Below are positions 7,799-15,783 of a DNA stretch of 53,299 nucleotides, one piece after another. The notes under the pieces were generated by a model. That model was not told where the DNA came from and did no database searches. It worked only from the letters and a program-made list of their open reading frames with translations. Positions within the stretch are counted from its first letter, which is position 1, and each line of letters opens with the position of its first letter. The DNA is from Candidatus Alistipes intestinigallinarum (GTDB lineage: Bacteria > Bacteroidota > Bacteroidia > Bacteroidales > Rikenellaceae): assembly GCA_019115745.1 (NCBI GenBank), contig DXDA01000022.1, positions 1 to 53,299 on the forward strand. Reading direction: 5' to 3'. The position numbers and the translations under genes are program-made.

Positions 7799-9829
7799 CT
7801 AAAAATACTTGCCGCGCAGGTCCTGAATCTGGGCCATTTGCTGAATGGCCGGGTAGGCAAACTGCTGGGCCATACCCTCGGCCATGGCCTGTGCACGGAC
7901 CTTCTCACCCTCGGTGGTCTGCTTCTCCTCGGTCTGCACATCCCCGACCTCGAAGACATAGACCCCCGACATGCCCTTCACGGGACCGGCCTGAACACCC
8001 TTCTCCGAAGAGGTGATGGCGCCAACCAGACGGGGCTCCATACCGATACCGTCGATATAGAACGATCCGAAGGTGACACCCGAGAAGTTGCCCACTTCCG
8101 AACCGAGGCTCTTGGCCTGCTCGTCCAGCGTCGAACCCGCCAGATCCTTCACGATGTAGTCGTACTTCTTGTCGCGCAGCACCTGGGCACGCACCTGCGA
8201 AGCAACCTTCTCCAGCGGAGCGTAGTCGTTGTCGTCGATCTCGGTCAGCATGGCGACCACATAGTCCTTGCCCACGGTGAAGATCTCCGAAACATCACCC
8301 GTCTCGGCGCCGTAAGCCCAACGGGCCACGTCACGCGAATCCTCCAGCCCGCGGATCGTACGGTCTCCCTGAGCCAGCGTCGCAACACGCGGCGTCACGG
8401 CGGCCTCCGAAGCCGCATTGGCGAAGGCCTCCGACGACCCCTTGGCGTTGACCATGAACGAACCGGCCTGGTTGTGGATGTCACGGCGCGTAGCTGCCGA
8501 AGCCTCCAGCGGATAGGTGATCGATGCCACCTGGATATGTTTCGTGGGCTTGTCGGCCCGGTATACCTGAATCAACTGGATGGCGTCGCCCGCAGCGATC
8601 TTCACGATGTCACCCTTCTTCGCTCCGGCCAAAGCCTCGGCGAACTCGCCCGTGAAGGCCGAGAAAGGCATGACTCCAACCTCGCCGCCATTGGCTGCCG
8701 TAGCATCGTAAACCGAATATTGCGAAGCCGTTGCAGCGAAATCGCCGCCGTTCTTGAGCACCGTAAGCAGGCTGTCGGCCAGCGTCTCCTGCGTATAGGG
8801 CAACACGATATGGCGGATACCGAGCGTATCGGGCGCCATCTTCGCATCCAGCACGCGGGCCATCGTCCACTCGTTGTTCTTCAGAACAGGTCCGTACATC
8901 TCTCCGGCCATCAGCGCCTTGCCCTCCTCATCGGTGAGCTGGGCGGACGTCACGTAGCTCTCGGCAATCTTCCCGTTCCGGTTGGCGCGCACGAAGGCTT
9001 TCACATCCTCCGCAGCCGCAAACTCACGGCCGACCTCCGCAGCCTGCTTCTCCAGAGCCAGCAGGTCGTCGTCCGTGGGCGAAACCTCGAACACCACGTA
9101 CGAAAGCGTCCGCGACGGAGTCTGCTTGAACTGATCCTTATGGCTGTTGTAATAGCTCTTCAGATCGCCCGACGAGACCGTGAACAGCGAATCGGGAACC
9201 GACGAATACTTCTTTCCGGCCCATTTGCCCGAGAAGCTCTTGTTCGCGCCCTCGACACCCTGAGCCACCTCCAGCGAATTGACATAGACTCCGCCCTTCA
9301 CCAGTCCGAAGAACTTCTGGGCCACACGCTCCAGACGAGCCTGCTCGTTGAGCTGCGCCCACGCCTGAGCCGCCTGAGGATTGGTTTCGGCCTGCGTCAA
9401 GAACTGGCTCACGGCATCCACATCGTACTGACCCGTGCGAGGATCCGCAAAGGCACTGTAGAAAGCCTGCGAAGGCTGCTGTCCGCTGACCATTGCCATA
9501 CGTTCGGGATCCGTCACCCGAAGCCCCATCCGGTCGAAACCCGGAGTCAGGACATAGCGGGAGATCAGCGACTGCCAAACGGCGTTGGCCAGCATGGCCG
9601 ACTGCTGCTCGTCGCTCTCCTGCACGTTGTTCTGCGCCTTGATCCGCTCGTACTCGTCGTAATACTCCGAATAGTTGATCTTTTCACCGTCGATCACGCC
9701 GACACGAGGATCATTGCCCGAAAAACCCATTTCGGTTTTCAGTGAGAGAATGAAGGCCAAGAGGGCCAGTCCGATGATGATCGAAAGCACTACCCCGAAC
9801 TTGGTACGTAAGGTGTTTAAACTTGCCAT
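7799..9829 (-). CDS. ppiD: PpiD/SurA-like peptidyl-prolyl isomerase, membrane anchored
   Basis: The 676-residue periplasmic folding factor is tethered by one N-terminal helix (residues about 12-30, VVLSIIIGLALLAFILSL). A SurA_N-type chaperone domain follows (VGVIDGEKINYSEYYDEYER), then a parvulin-type domain beginning near residue 340 with GIRHIVLPYTQE, and a C-terminal chaperone part. It likely assists outer-membrane proteins, several of which are encoded nearby. It is the last gene of the long minus-strand run; about 80 bp separate it from the CorC-like gene, with a possible own promoter at 9868-9875. Confidence 0.92.
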   Translation of the reverse strand: MASLNTLRTKFGVVLSIIIGLALLAFILSLKTEMGFSGNDPRVGVIDGEKINYSEYYDEYERIKAQNNVQESDEQQSAMLANAVWQSLISRYVLTPGFDRMGLRVTDPERMAMVSGQQPSQAFYSAFADPRTGQYDVDAVSQFLTQAETNPQAAQAWAQLNEQARLERVAQKFFGLVKGGVYVNSLEVAQGVEGANKSFSGKWAGKKYSSVPDSLFTVSSGDLKSYYNSHKDQFKQTPSRTLSYVVFEVSPTDDDLLALEKQAAEVGREFAAAEDVKAFVRANRNGKIAESYVTSAQLTDEEGKALMAGEMYGPVLKNNEWTMARVLDAKMAPDTLGIRHIVLPYTQETLADSLLTVLKNGGDFAATASQYSVYDATAANGGEVGVMPFSAFTGEFAEALAGAKKGDIVKIAAGDAIQLIQVYRADKPTKHIQVASITYPLEASAATRRDIHNQAGSFMVNAKGSSEAFANAASEAAVTPRVATLAQGDRTIRGLEDSRDVARWAYGAETGDVSEIFTVGKDYVVAMLTEIDDNDYAPLEKVASQVRAQVLRDKKYDYIVKDLAGSTLDEQAKSLGSEVGNFSGVTFGSFYIDGIGMEPRLVGAITSSEKGVQAGPVKGMSGVYVFEVGDVQTEEKQTTEGEKVRAQAMAEGMAQQFAYPAIQQMAQIQDLRGKYF

Positions 9830-9867
9830 ATAAATGTTAATTTTTCGTATTGTTTCGAAAGATCAGC

Positions 9868-9875
9868 CAAAGGTA
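9868..9875 (-). promoter_or_regulatory. Possible -7 box for ppiD
   Basis: The minus strand reads TACCTTTG, a full TAnnTTTG match, 38 bp before the ppiD start. A TTTG lies 12 bp upstream rather than the usual 20, so the -33 element is unclear. Confidence 0.4.
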
Positions 9876-9907
9876 GTAAAATATTCGCAAATAGACTCCT
9901 ATCTGCA

Positions 9908-11179
9908 TTACAATTTTTTCACCCGTGCCAACTCGATCCGCGAACGCGTCGTGCGCAGAATCCGCAACTGCAGATCCCCGATGAAAACCGTCTCTCCGGC
10001 GCCCGGAATCCCTTCGTAATTATAGATGATGAAGCCCGCCAGCGTATCGTACTCGCGGCTCTCCTCGATTCCCAGATCGTAGCGTTCGTTCAGGTATTTC
10101 ACCTCCAGGCGGCACGAGAAGACGTATTCGTCGGGCCCCACCTGTTTCTCCACCAGATCCGGAACGTCATGCTCGTCCTCGATCTCGCCGAAAATCTGCT
10201 CCAGCACATCCTCCAGCGAGATGATTCCCGCCGTGCCGCCGAACTCGTCGATCACCACCGCGATGTTCGACCGGTGCTTGATGAAGTTCTCCAGCATCGA
10301 CTGCAGCGGCATCGTCTCGGGGACGTAGTTCACCTCCATCACCACGTCGGCGATCTGTGCCGGACGCGTAAAGAGGCTCTTCGAATTGACATAGCCGATG
10401 ATGTTGTCGATCGACTTCCGCCAGACGAAGATCCGCGAATATTTCGAATCCACGAAACGCGCCGTCAACTGCTCGATCGTCGTATCGTCGATGTCCACCG
10501 CCTCGACATCCACGCGCGGAACCATGCAGTCCCGCACGCGAAGATCCGCGAAATCCAGCGCGTTCTGGAAGAGTTTCAACTCATTGTCCGGTTCCGAATG
10601 GGACTCCGGACCGTTCGTGTCGAGCAGCGCCGCAAGATCCTCCCGGTCGAAACTCGGCGTGATGTTCTTCTCCTCGACCTTGCGACCCAGCAGGCGCAGA
10701 ATCCCGTGCGAGAGCAGCGTCGTGAAGCGGGCCACGGGATAGAGCACGATATAGAAGAAATAGATCACCGGAGCCAGGGCCCGATAATAAAAATTGGGGT
10801 CGTTGCGGAAGACCGACTTGGGCAGGAACTCCGCAAAGAAGATGATGATGACCGTCGAAACCGCCGTGTCGATGGCCACCGAACCTTCGAGGGCCAGCTC
10901 CGTCCACCCCAGGGCGCCGTAGATCTCGCGCAGCAGCATCGACATCGCCAGCGAATAGACCACCAGCGCGATGTTGTTGCCCACGAGGATCGTCGTAATA
11001 TACTGGCCGGGATGGCGCGCAAAGACCTCCGCAATACTGTCGAACATCCGGCTCTGTTTGCGGTCGATCTCCAGTTTGAGGCGGTTCTTGCTCGTGAAGG
11101 CGATCTCCATGCCCGAGAAGAAGGCCGACAACAACAACATGACGACAATCAAAATCAGGGAAGTCACCATGGCTGTCAT
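9908..11179 (-). CDS. HlyC/CorC family (CNNM plus CBS) membrane protein
   Basis: The 423-residue protein has a CNNM transmembrane domain (about 1-190; ILIVVMLLLSAFFSGMEIAF and the FLPKSVFRND motif), a pair of CBS domains (about 205-325; ISLEDVLEQIFGEIEDEHD closes this part) and a CorC_HlyC C-terminal domain (about 340-423). The family is linked to magnesium or cobalt efflux; the label hemolysin is historical. In some Bacteroidetes a relative is called GldE, but no gliding genes are next to it here. Its ATG overlaps the lptC stop in an ATGA arrangement, suggesting coupled translation. Confidence 0.93.
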   Translation of the reverse strand: MTAMVTSLILIVVMLLLSAFFSGMEIAFTSKNRLKLEIDRKQSRMFDSIAEVFARHPGQYITTILVGNNIALVVYSLAMSMLLREIYGALGWTELALEGSVAIDTAVSTVIIIFFAEFLPKSVFRNDPNFYYRALAPVIYFFYIVLYPVARFTTLLSHGILRLLGRKVEEKNITPSFDREDLAALLDTNGPESHSEPDNELKLFQNALDFADLRVRDCMVPRVDVEAVDIDDTTIEQLTARFVDSKYSRIFVWRKSIDNIIGYVNSKSLFTRPAQIADVVMEVNYVPETMPLQSMLENFIKHRSNIAVVIDEFGGTAGIISLEDVLEQIFGEIEDEHDVPDLVEKQVGPDEYVFSCRLEVKYLNERYDLGIEESREYDTLAGFIIYNYEGIPGAGETVFIGDLQLRILRTTRSRIELARVKKL

Positions 11180-12087
11180 TTTTTAGATTCGGAAACTTCG
11201 CTTTCCGGCTCCGGGTTTGCGATTCTGGGCTTTGCCCCCGAAGGCGCTCCAGGAGCGGGCTGTGCTCCCTCTCTCATGCGGGAGATGCGGCGTCCGGGTC
11301 CGGAAGCCGCAGCGCCGGCAGCAGGTACCGCGGAAGGTGCAGGTGCCACAGCGGTCGCAGAGGTTGCAGCGGGGACCGGAACCGCAGAGGATGCTGGGGC
11401 CTTGGCTGTTGCGGGAGTCGTGGCGGTTGCAGGGGCCTTGTCTGTTACTGGAGCCTTGTCTGTTGCAGGAGCCGGGCGTACGGCGGTCGAATCCGCCGCC
11501 GTGGAGTCCGCAGCCTGCTTCATCTCGACCTCCATCCGCCCCTTCATGCGGCGGAAACGCCAGTCCTTGAACTCCTCGTCCGACTCGAAGCCCTCACCGA
11601 TGAAGACGTCGCGGCCGTTGTTCTGCACGATCTTCGAATCGACATTCGAATAGATCTTGCCCGTCCGCGCATTCCAGAAAAGTTGCTGCGTATAGAGCGT
11701 CTTGCCGTCGGATTTCTCCACCACGACGTTGCCTTTGGCCTCCCACAACTCGCGTTTCTCGTAGTAGATCGCATAGTTGGCCGTCAGCACGGCATCCACC
11801 GACGAGAGCGAATCGTCCTGATAGGTCGTGATCTTGATCCCCTTGCGGAACTCCCGGTAGGGTTCCCGGGCCAGCGTATAACCTTCGAGCAGCGGCGTGA
11901 CGAAGTGGTATGAACGGCGTCCGTTTTGCGAATTGATGATCGACAGGTGCTCGCTGTACTCCGTCATCATCGCCTCCTCGGCCGACGACGAAGCATCCGC
12001 CTGATCCCCCGAACACGAGAATAGCAAGATAGCACTCCCCATCACGGAGAGTGCTACCCTTGCGTATCGTGTCATGCGTTTCCCCAT
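11176..12087 (-). CDS. lptC: LPS export protein LptC, with long Ala/Pro-rich tail
   Basis: The 303-residue inner-membrane-anchored protein bridges lipopolysaccharide from LptBFG to LptA. An N-terminal hydrophobic segment ends LLFSCSGDQ, so it could be a lipoprotein. The LptC fold spans about residues 45-190 (KGIKITTYQDDSLSSVDAVLTANYA; LWEAKGNVVVEKSDGKTLYT). The last 111 residues are low-complexity Ala/Pro/Thr with repeats such as APATDKAPVTDKAP, ending in a charged tail; E. coli LptC stops near 191. The ATG at 12087 was chosen because longer starts overlap the TPR gene; an ATG at 12075 (MTRYARVAL) is equally plausible. It overlaps the next gene at its stop. Confidence 0.88.
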   Translation of the reverse strand: MGKRMTRYARVALSVMGSAILLFSCSGDQADASSSAEEAMMTEYSEHLSIINSQNGRRSYHFVTPLLEGYTLAREPYREFRKGIKITTYQDDSLSSVDAVLTANYAIYYEKRELWEAKGNVVVEKSDGKTLYTQQLFWNARTGKIYSNVDSKIVQNNGRDVFIGEGFESDEEFKDWRFRRMKGRMEVEMKQAADSTAADSTAVRPAPATDKAPVTDKAPATATTPATAKAPASSAVPVPAATSATAVAPAPSAVPAAGAAASGPGRRISRMREGAQPAPGAPSGAKPRIANPEPESEVSESKK

Positions 12088-12109
12088 GGAAAAGCGTTTC
12101 CGAAAAGGC

Positions 12110-13444
12110 TTAGCGAGGACGTACCGTCGTCGAAACACCGGCTGCCGTACCGCAGTTCACCGTATAGCGGGCGCCCTCCTGCAACTCGTTGAAGAAGCAC
12201 TCCTCCGAGCTCGGGAAACGGTTGCGGAATGCACTCAGCGACGTCTTGGCGTGCTCCAGGTACTCCGAATCGCTCGGAAGCAGCTCTACGGCCTTGGACA
12301 TCGTGTCGTATGCAGCCCAGAAGGTTGCCTGTCCGGCAAATCCGCCGCAGGCGGCAGCCGACGAGGCATAGCACTGTGCCAGCACGAAGTAGGGAACGCC
12401 ATCCTCGGGATTCAGATCGCGGGCCTGACGGGCGGCCGACGCGGCGTCCGCAATGTCGTTGGCAACCAGACCGACCAGCGCAATGCGAACCAGCAGCTTC
12501 TGACGCTCGGCGGGATCCTGCTCAACGGCCAGCGCCTCGTTCAGATAGGTCCGGGCCTTCGTATAGTCACCCTTGTTCTGGAAGGCTTGGGCCAGGAACA
12601 TCGCCGTCTCCGACGAGGGTTTTACCTGATAGTACTTCTCGGCGATCGTGAAGTAGAAGTCGCCGTCGCACTTCGCACGCGACATCATACCCACGGCCTG
12701 AGCCAGCAGCGCCTCGTCATCGGGTGCAGCCTCCAGTTTCGCACGGTAAAGTTTTTCGAGGTTCTCGCAACTTGCCGCGCCGCTCAGTCCGAATGCGGCA
12801 TCGAATTGGCTCTTGTACTCCGCAGCCTCGGGGTGCTTCGTAAAGAAGGGCTCCAGACGCTCGTACTCGGCAAGCACCTCATCGGGCATCACCTCGTCCG
12901 TATTCTTGTAGTCGTCGCAGAGATTCGAGAAATAAACCACCACGGTCTCCGGATCGGTGTTGTCTCCGCCCGCCTCGATGGCGGCACGGAATGCCTCGCG
13001 GATGCCCTTCCGGTCGTTCGGCTTGTAGGTCAGGTACTCCCGGGCCTTGCGGTCGAGGATGTAGGCCGTGCCGCGCTTCGGATGGTTCCCGAAATACTCG
13101 TTGCGAAGATCGTAGATCAGCATCAGCGAGTCGATGTACATATTCTTCTCGGCCAGCGTCTTGGCACGGTTGATCTTGTTCTTGTAGAGCGTCGTACCGC
13201 GCACGAAGGTATTCTCCGAGGCCTTCGGGCACTTGGCCAGCAGCTCCTGGAGGTAGTGGGCGGCGGCATCATAGTCCTTGTTGTCGCACGACTCCTTGAG
13301 GAAGTTGCTGTTCAGAATGTTCTGCTGACGCTCCTCGGGCGTATCGCCCCAGATCGCGTACTTCGGATCACTGAAGTCTTGAGCCAGCGCCGAGTATGCA
13401 AAAAACGCACATGCGGCGGAAAGCAGGAATTTAACGTTTTTCAT
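12110..13444 (-). CDS. Periplasmic TPR-repeat protein
   Basis: The 444-residue protein has a cleavable signal peptide (MKNVKFLLSAACAFFAYSALAQ) and then helical repeats that look like tetratricopeptide repeats, clearest at about 265-385 (AMFLAQAFQNKGDYTKARTY). Such proteins act as scaffolds in periplasmic complexes. It lies between the outer-membrane barrel gene and lptC, a neighbourhood suggesting a role in envelope assembly, but the function is not known. The stop is 22 bp before the lptC start. Upstream is a 244-bp gap with tandem repeats and no clear -7 box. Confidence 0.85.
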   Translation of the reverse strand: MKNVKFLLSAACAFFAYSALAQDFSDPKYAIWGDTPEERQQNILNSNFLKESCDNKDYDAAAHYLQELLAKCPKASENTFVRGTTLYKNKINRAKTLAEKNMYIDSLMLIYDLRNEYFGNHPKRGTAYILDRKAREYLTYKPNDRKGIREAFRAAIEAGGDNTDPETVVVYFSNLCDDYKNTDEVMPDEVLAEYERLEPFFTKHPEAAEYKSQFDAAFGLSGAASCENLEKLYRAKLEAAPDDEALLAQAVGMMSRAKCDGDFYFTIAEKYYQVKPSSETAMFLAQAFQNKGDYTKARTYLNEALAVEQDPAERQKLLVRIALVGLVANDIADAASAARQARDLNPEDGVPYFVLAQCYASSAAACGGFAGQATFWAAYDTMSKAVELLPSDSEYLEHAKTSLSAFRNRFPSSEECFFNELQEGARYTVNCGTAAGVSTTVRPR

Positions 13445-13490
13445 CGGTCAGATTAATTTTTGTGTATTGTCGTTTGCCTGTATCGGTGTT

Positions 13491-13522
13491 GTTTTCGTGT
13501 TTTCGTGTTTTCGTGTTTTGCT
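13491..13522. repeat. Octamer tandem repeat GTTTTCGT
   Basis: Three perfect head-to-tail copies of GTTTTCGT (13491-13514) are followed by a partial fourth. They lie about 50-70 bp before the TPR gene start on its template strand, so copy-number slippage could alter its leader. Confidence 0.85.
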
Positions 13523-13544
13523 GTTTCAGTTCGCGCGGCTCCGG

Positions 13545-13656
13545 CCCCTCGGTCGGTTTGTCACCTCAGCCACTCCCCTCGTCCTCTTCGAGCCCCTCGG
13601 TCGGTTTGTTGCCTCTGCCACTCCCCGCGCCTCTTCGAGCCCCTCGGTCGGTTTGT
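13545..13656. repeat. Tandem repeat of 47-48 bp, three core copies
   Basis: The 17-base core CCCCTCGGTCGGTTTGT occurs exactly at 13545-13561, 13593-13609 and 13640-13656. The bases between are similar (CCACTCCCC, then CCTCTTCGAG). The array sits in the 244-bp gap between the barrel gene and the TPR gene. Confidence 0.9.
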
Positions 13657-13688
13657 GAGCATCTCAGACGCCCCCCGGTCCGGCCCGA

Positions 13689-15068
13689 CTAATCGTACTT
13701 GGGTCGCATGAACCAGTATTCTCCGTTCTCCTGGCCCGCGAAGAGCGTGAAGCCCACGGCAATCTTGAAATACTGCTGGCGAACCAGTCCGACCCGTTCG
13801 GCGACATTGTAGCCCCGGCGTCCGTACTCGATCCCCACATCCATGGCCGAAACGGCCCACAACTTCACCGGAACACCGATACCGGCCGTCACGGCCCACT
13901 GGCTCAGACGGTCGCCGTTGAACGACTGGTTGTAGCTTCCATAGCGGAATCCGGCCCGGTAGGACCAGCGTCTCAGGAAGTTACGAATATCGTAACGGTT
14001 CGGGGTGTACTCGACACCCATCTTGATCGTGTTCGTATTGACGTACTCGACCCGGTAGGCCGAACGGTTGTCGCCTGTACCGCTGACACCCGTCATCTCG
14101 TAACCCTTGTTGCGGCCGCCCCAGTTCTGGTAGACGTAATCCACGCCCACGGCCCACTTGGCGGTCTGATAGTAGAATCCCACGGCCAACTGGTGCGGAA
14201 GGACCAGCTTCAGATGCGTCGTATCGCCCTTGACCGTCGTATTGTAGAGGTCGCCGACGTAGAGCTGCTTGGTCACCTCGGGGTTCAGGTCACCGCCGAA
14301 GTCGAACGCCGCACCCACGGTCAGGATCCGTTTCTGGTTCAGGATCGGGCTCCACTGCACGCCCACCTGCCCCTTGGCGCTCGAAATGCTGTAGACATCG
14401 CTGCCCACCGTCGAGACATAGGTGCCTTCGCCCGTGATGGCCGTCGGGGTCATCACGAACGACCGGTTGATCGAACCCCAGTAGTATTGGGCCGCCACAC
14501 CGATCGAGAAGTTCTTGAAAACTTCCCAACCCAGACCGAGTTTCACCTCCGTCACGTCGCCGTCGCCCTGGTAGTTGTATTGCACATTCCCCACGTTGCC
14601 GTAAACCGGGTCTGTCGGGTCGTACTCGTGGTAATACTTCGTGCGGTAGCCCACCGAGCTGTAGGGCGTCAGGCTGAAGCCCAGGCCCAGGCGCTTGGCC
14701 ACCGGCATCTGGAAGGCGATGTCGTGGAAGTTGAACGTATTGTAAGCCGTGCTTTTCGATTCGCCGGCCACTTTCTGCGAATTGTAGTAGTTCTGGCCTT
14801 CGAGCCCGAAATTGAAGAGGAAGGTCTTCTGCGGTGCGGCGCTGAAACCCGCGGGGTTCAGCAGGTTCACGACACCCGTCGAGCGCATGGCCACACCCAC
14901 GCCGCCCATCGAACGCATCGGGAGCGTCCCGGGAGTATTCACTTCGCCGATTCCGTACATCGTATAGGGCGAGAAGGCATTGATACTGCTTGTCTGGGCC
15001 GAGGCGGCGACAGGTAGCAGCGCCGCTGCCGCAACAAGAAGTTTAATCAAGGTGTTCTTCACTGGCAT
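13689..15068 (-). CDS. Outer-membrane beta-barrel protein, FadL/OmpP1-like
   Basis: The 459-residue protein has a signal peptide (MPVKNTLIKLLVAAAALLPVAASAQ) and then alternating aromatic and glycine-rich strands of an outer-membrane barrel. The early segment with YGIGEVNTPGTLPMRSMGG and NLLNPAGFSA is like the N-terminus of FadL/OmpP1-type transporters of hydrophobic molecules. The substrate is not known. Its start lies 26 bp inside the 3' end of coaX, so it is co-transcribed with mfd and coaX. An alternative reading is a conserved barrel of the PorP/SprF group, but the NPAG segment favours the FadL type. Confidence 0.85.
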   Translation of the reverse strand: MPVKNTLIKLLVAAAALLPVAASAQTSSINAFSPYTMYGIGEVNTPGTLPMRSMGGVGVAMRSTGVVNLLNPAGFSAAPQKTFLFNFGLEGQNYYNSQKVAGESKSTAYNTFNFHDIAFQMPVAKRLGLGFSLTPYSSVGYRTKYYHEYDPTDPVYGNVGNVQYNYQGDGDVTEVKLGLGWEVFKNFSIGVAAQYYWGSINRSFVMTPTAITGEGTYVSTVGSDVYSISSAKGQVGVQWSPILNQKRILTVGAAFDFGGDLNPEVTKQLYVGDLYNTTVKGDTTHLKLVLPHQLAVGFYYQTAKWAVGVDYVYQNWGGRNKGYEMTGVSGTGDNRSAYRVEYVNTNTIKMGVEYTPNRYDIRNFLRRWSYRAGFRYGSYNQSFNGDRLSQWAVTAGIGVPVKLWAVSAMDVGIEYGRRGYNVAERVGLVRQQYFKIAVGFTLFAGQENGEYWFMRPKYD

Positions 15069-15783
15069 TGTACTCTAAAATTCGATCCAATCCGCAAAAG
15101 ACCAGATTACAATTTGCAAATATCGTGTTTTTAATTCTTTTCGCAAAGTATTTCGCGTCTCCACCGGTGAAAATTACGCATAAATCGTCGATTTTTTCAC
15201 GCATCCGGTTCATATAGCCCTCGATTTCGAAGGTGATCGAGTTCATGACGCCCAACCGGATGGCCTCTTCGGTAGAGCCGCCCTGCAGTCCCTCGCTCTC
15301 GGTGGCCGAGCACAGCGGAAGCCGCGCCGTATAGTCGTGCAGCGCCCGGAAACGGGTCCGCATCCCCGGGGAGATGCACCCTCCGCGGAAGGTTCCGTCG
15401 GCCGTCACCAGGTCGATCGTCACCGCCGTTCCGAAATCCACGATCAGCACGTTCCGTCCCGGATAGAGCGTCGCGGCCCCCACGGCTGCCGCCAGGCGGT
15501 CGCGGCCCAGCGTCTCGGGCGTGCGGTAGGCATTGGCGATCGGAACGGGGGTCTGCGGCGTGAACTCCAGTACGGAATCCGCCCATTCGCGCACCAACTC
15601 CACAATCTCGTCCGCATCGCCGCGCGTAGACTCCACGATGGCGCGCCCGGCACGCCGTCCCTGCAACAACAACTCGAAATCCGACGCTTCGAGATAGTGC
15701 GTGCTCCGCTGCGAAACCAGACGCCCCCCGTCGAACACGGCGAGCTTGACGAGCGTATTGCCTATGTCAACGATCAGGTTCAA
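15043..15783 (-). CDS. coaX: Type III pantothenate kinase (TTG start)
   Basis: The 246-residue enzyme phosphorylates pantothenate, the first step of coenzyme A synthesis. Family motifs are DIGNTLVKLAVF at residues 6-17 (phosphate binding), GRDRLAAAVGA, LIVDFGTAVTIDLV and GGCISPGM. The frame has no ATG at the expected N-terminus: the first codon is TTG (15781-15783), read as MNLIVDIGNT, and it shares TTGA with the mfd stop (TGA at 15780-15782). This points to tight translational coupling with mfd. Its 3' end overlaps the barrel gene by 26 bp. Confidence 0.95.
   Translation of the reverse strand: MNLIVDIGNTLVKLAVFDGGRLVSQRSTHYLEASDFELLLQGRRAGRAIVESTRGDADEIVELVREWADSVLEFTPQTPVPIANAYRTPETLGRDRLAAAVGAATLYPGRNVLIVDFGTAVTIDLVTADGTFRGGCISPGMRTRFRALHDYTARLPLCSATESEGLQGGSTEEAIRLGVMNSITFEIEGYMNRMREKIDDLCVIFTGGDAKYFAKRIKNTIFANCNLVFCGLDRILEYNASEEHLD

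Noticed and set aside
13545..13656. CRISPR-like array
   Set aside because: Repeats of 17 bp with similar, not unique, sequence between them and only three copies; no cas genes nearby. It is a simple tandem repeat.
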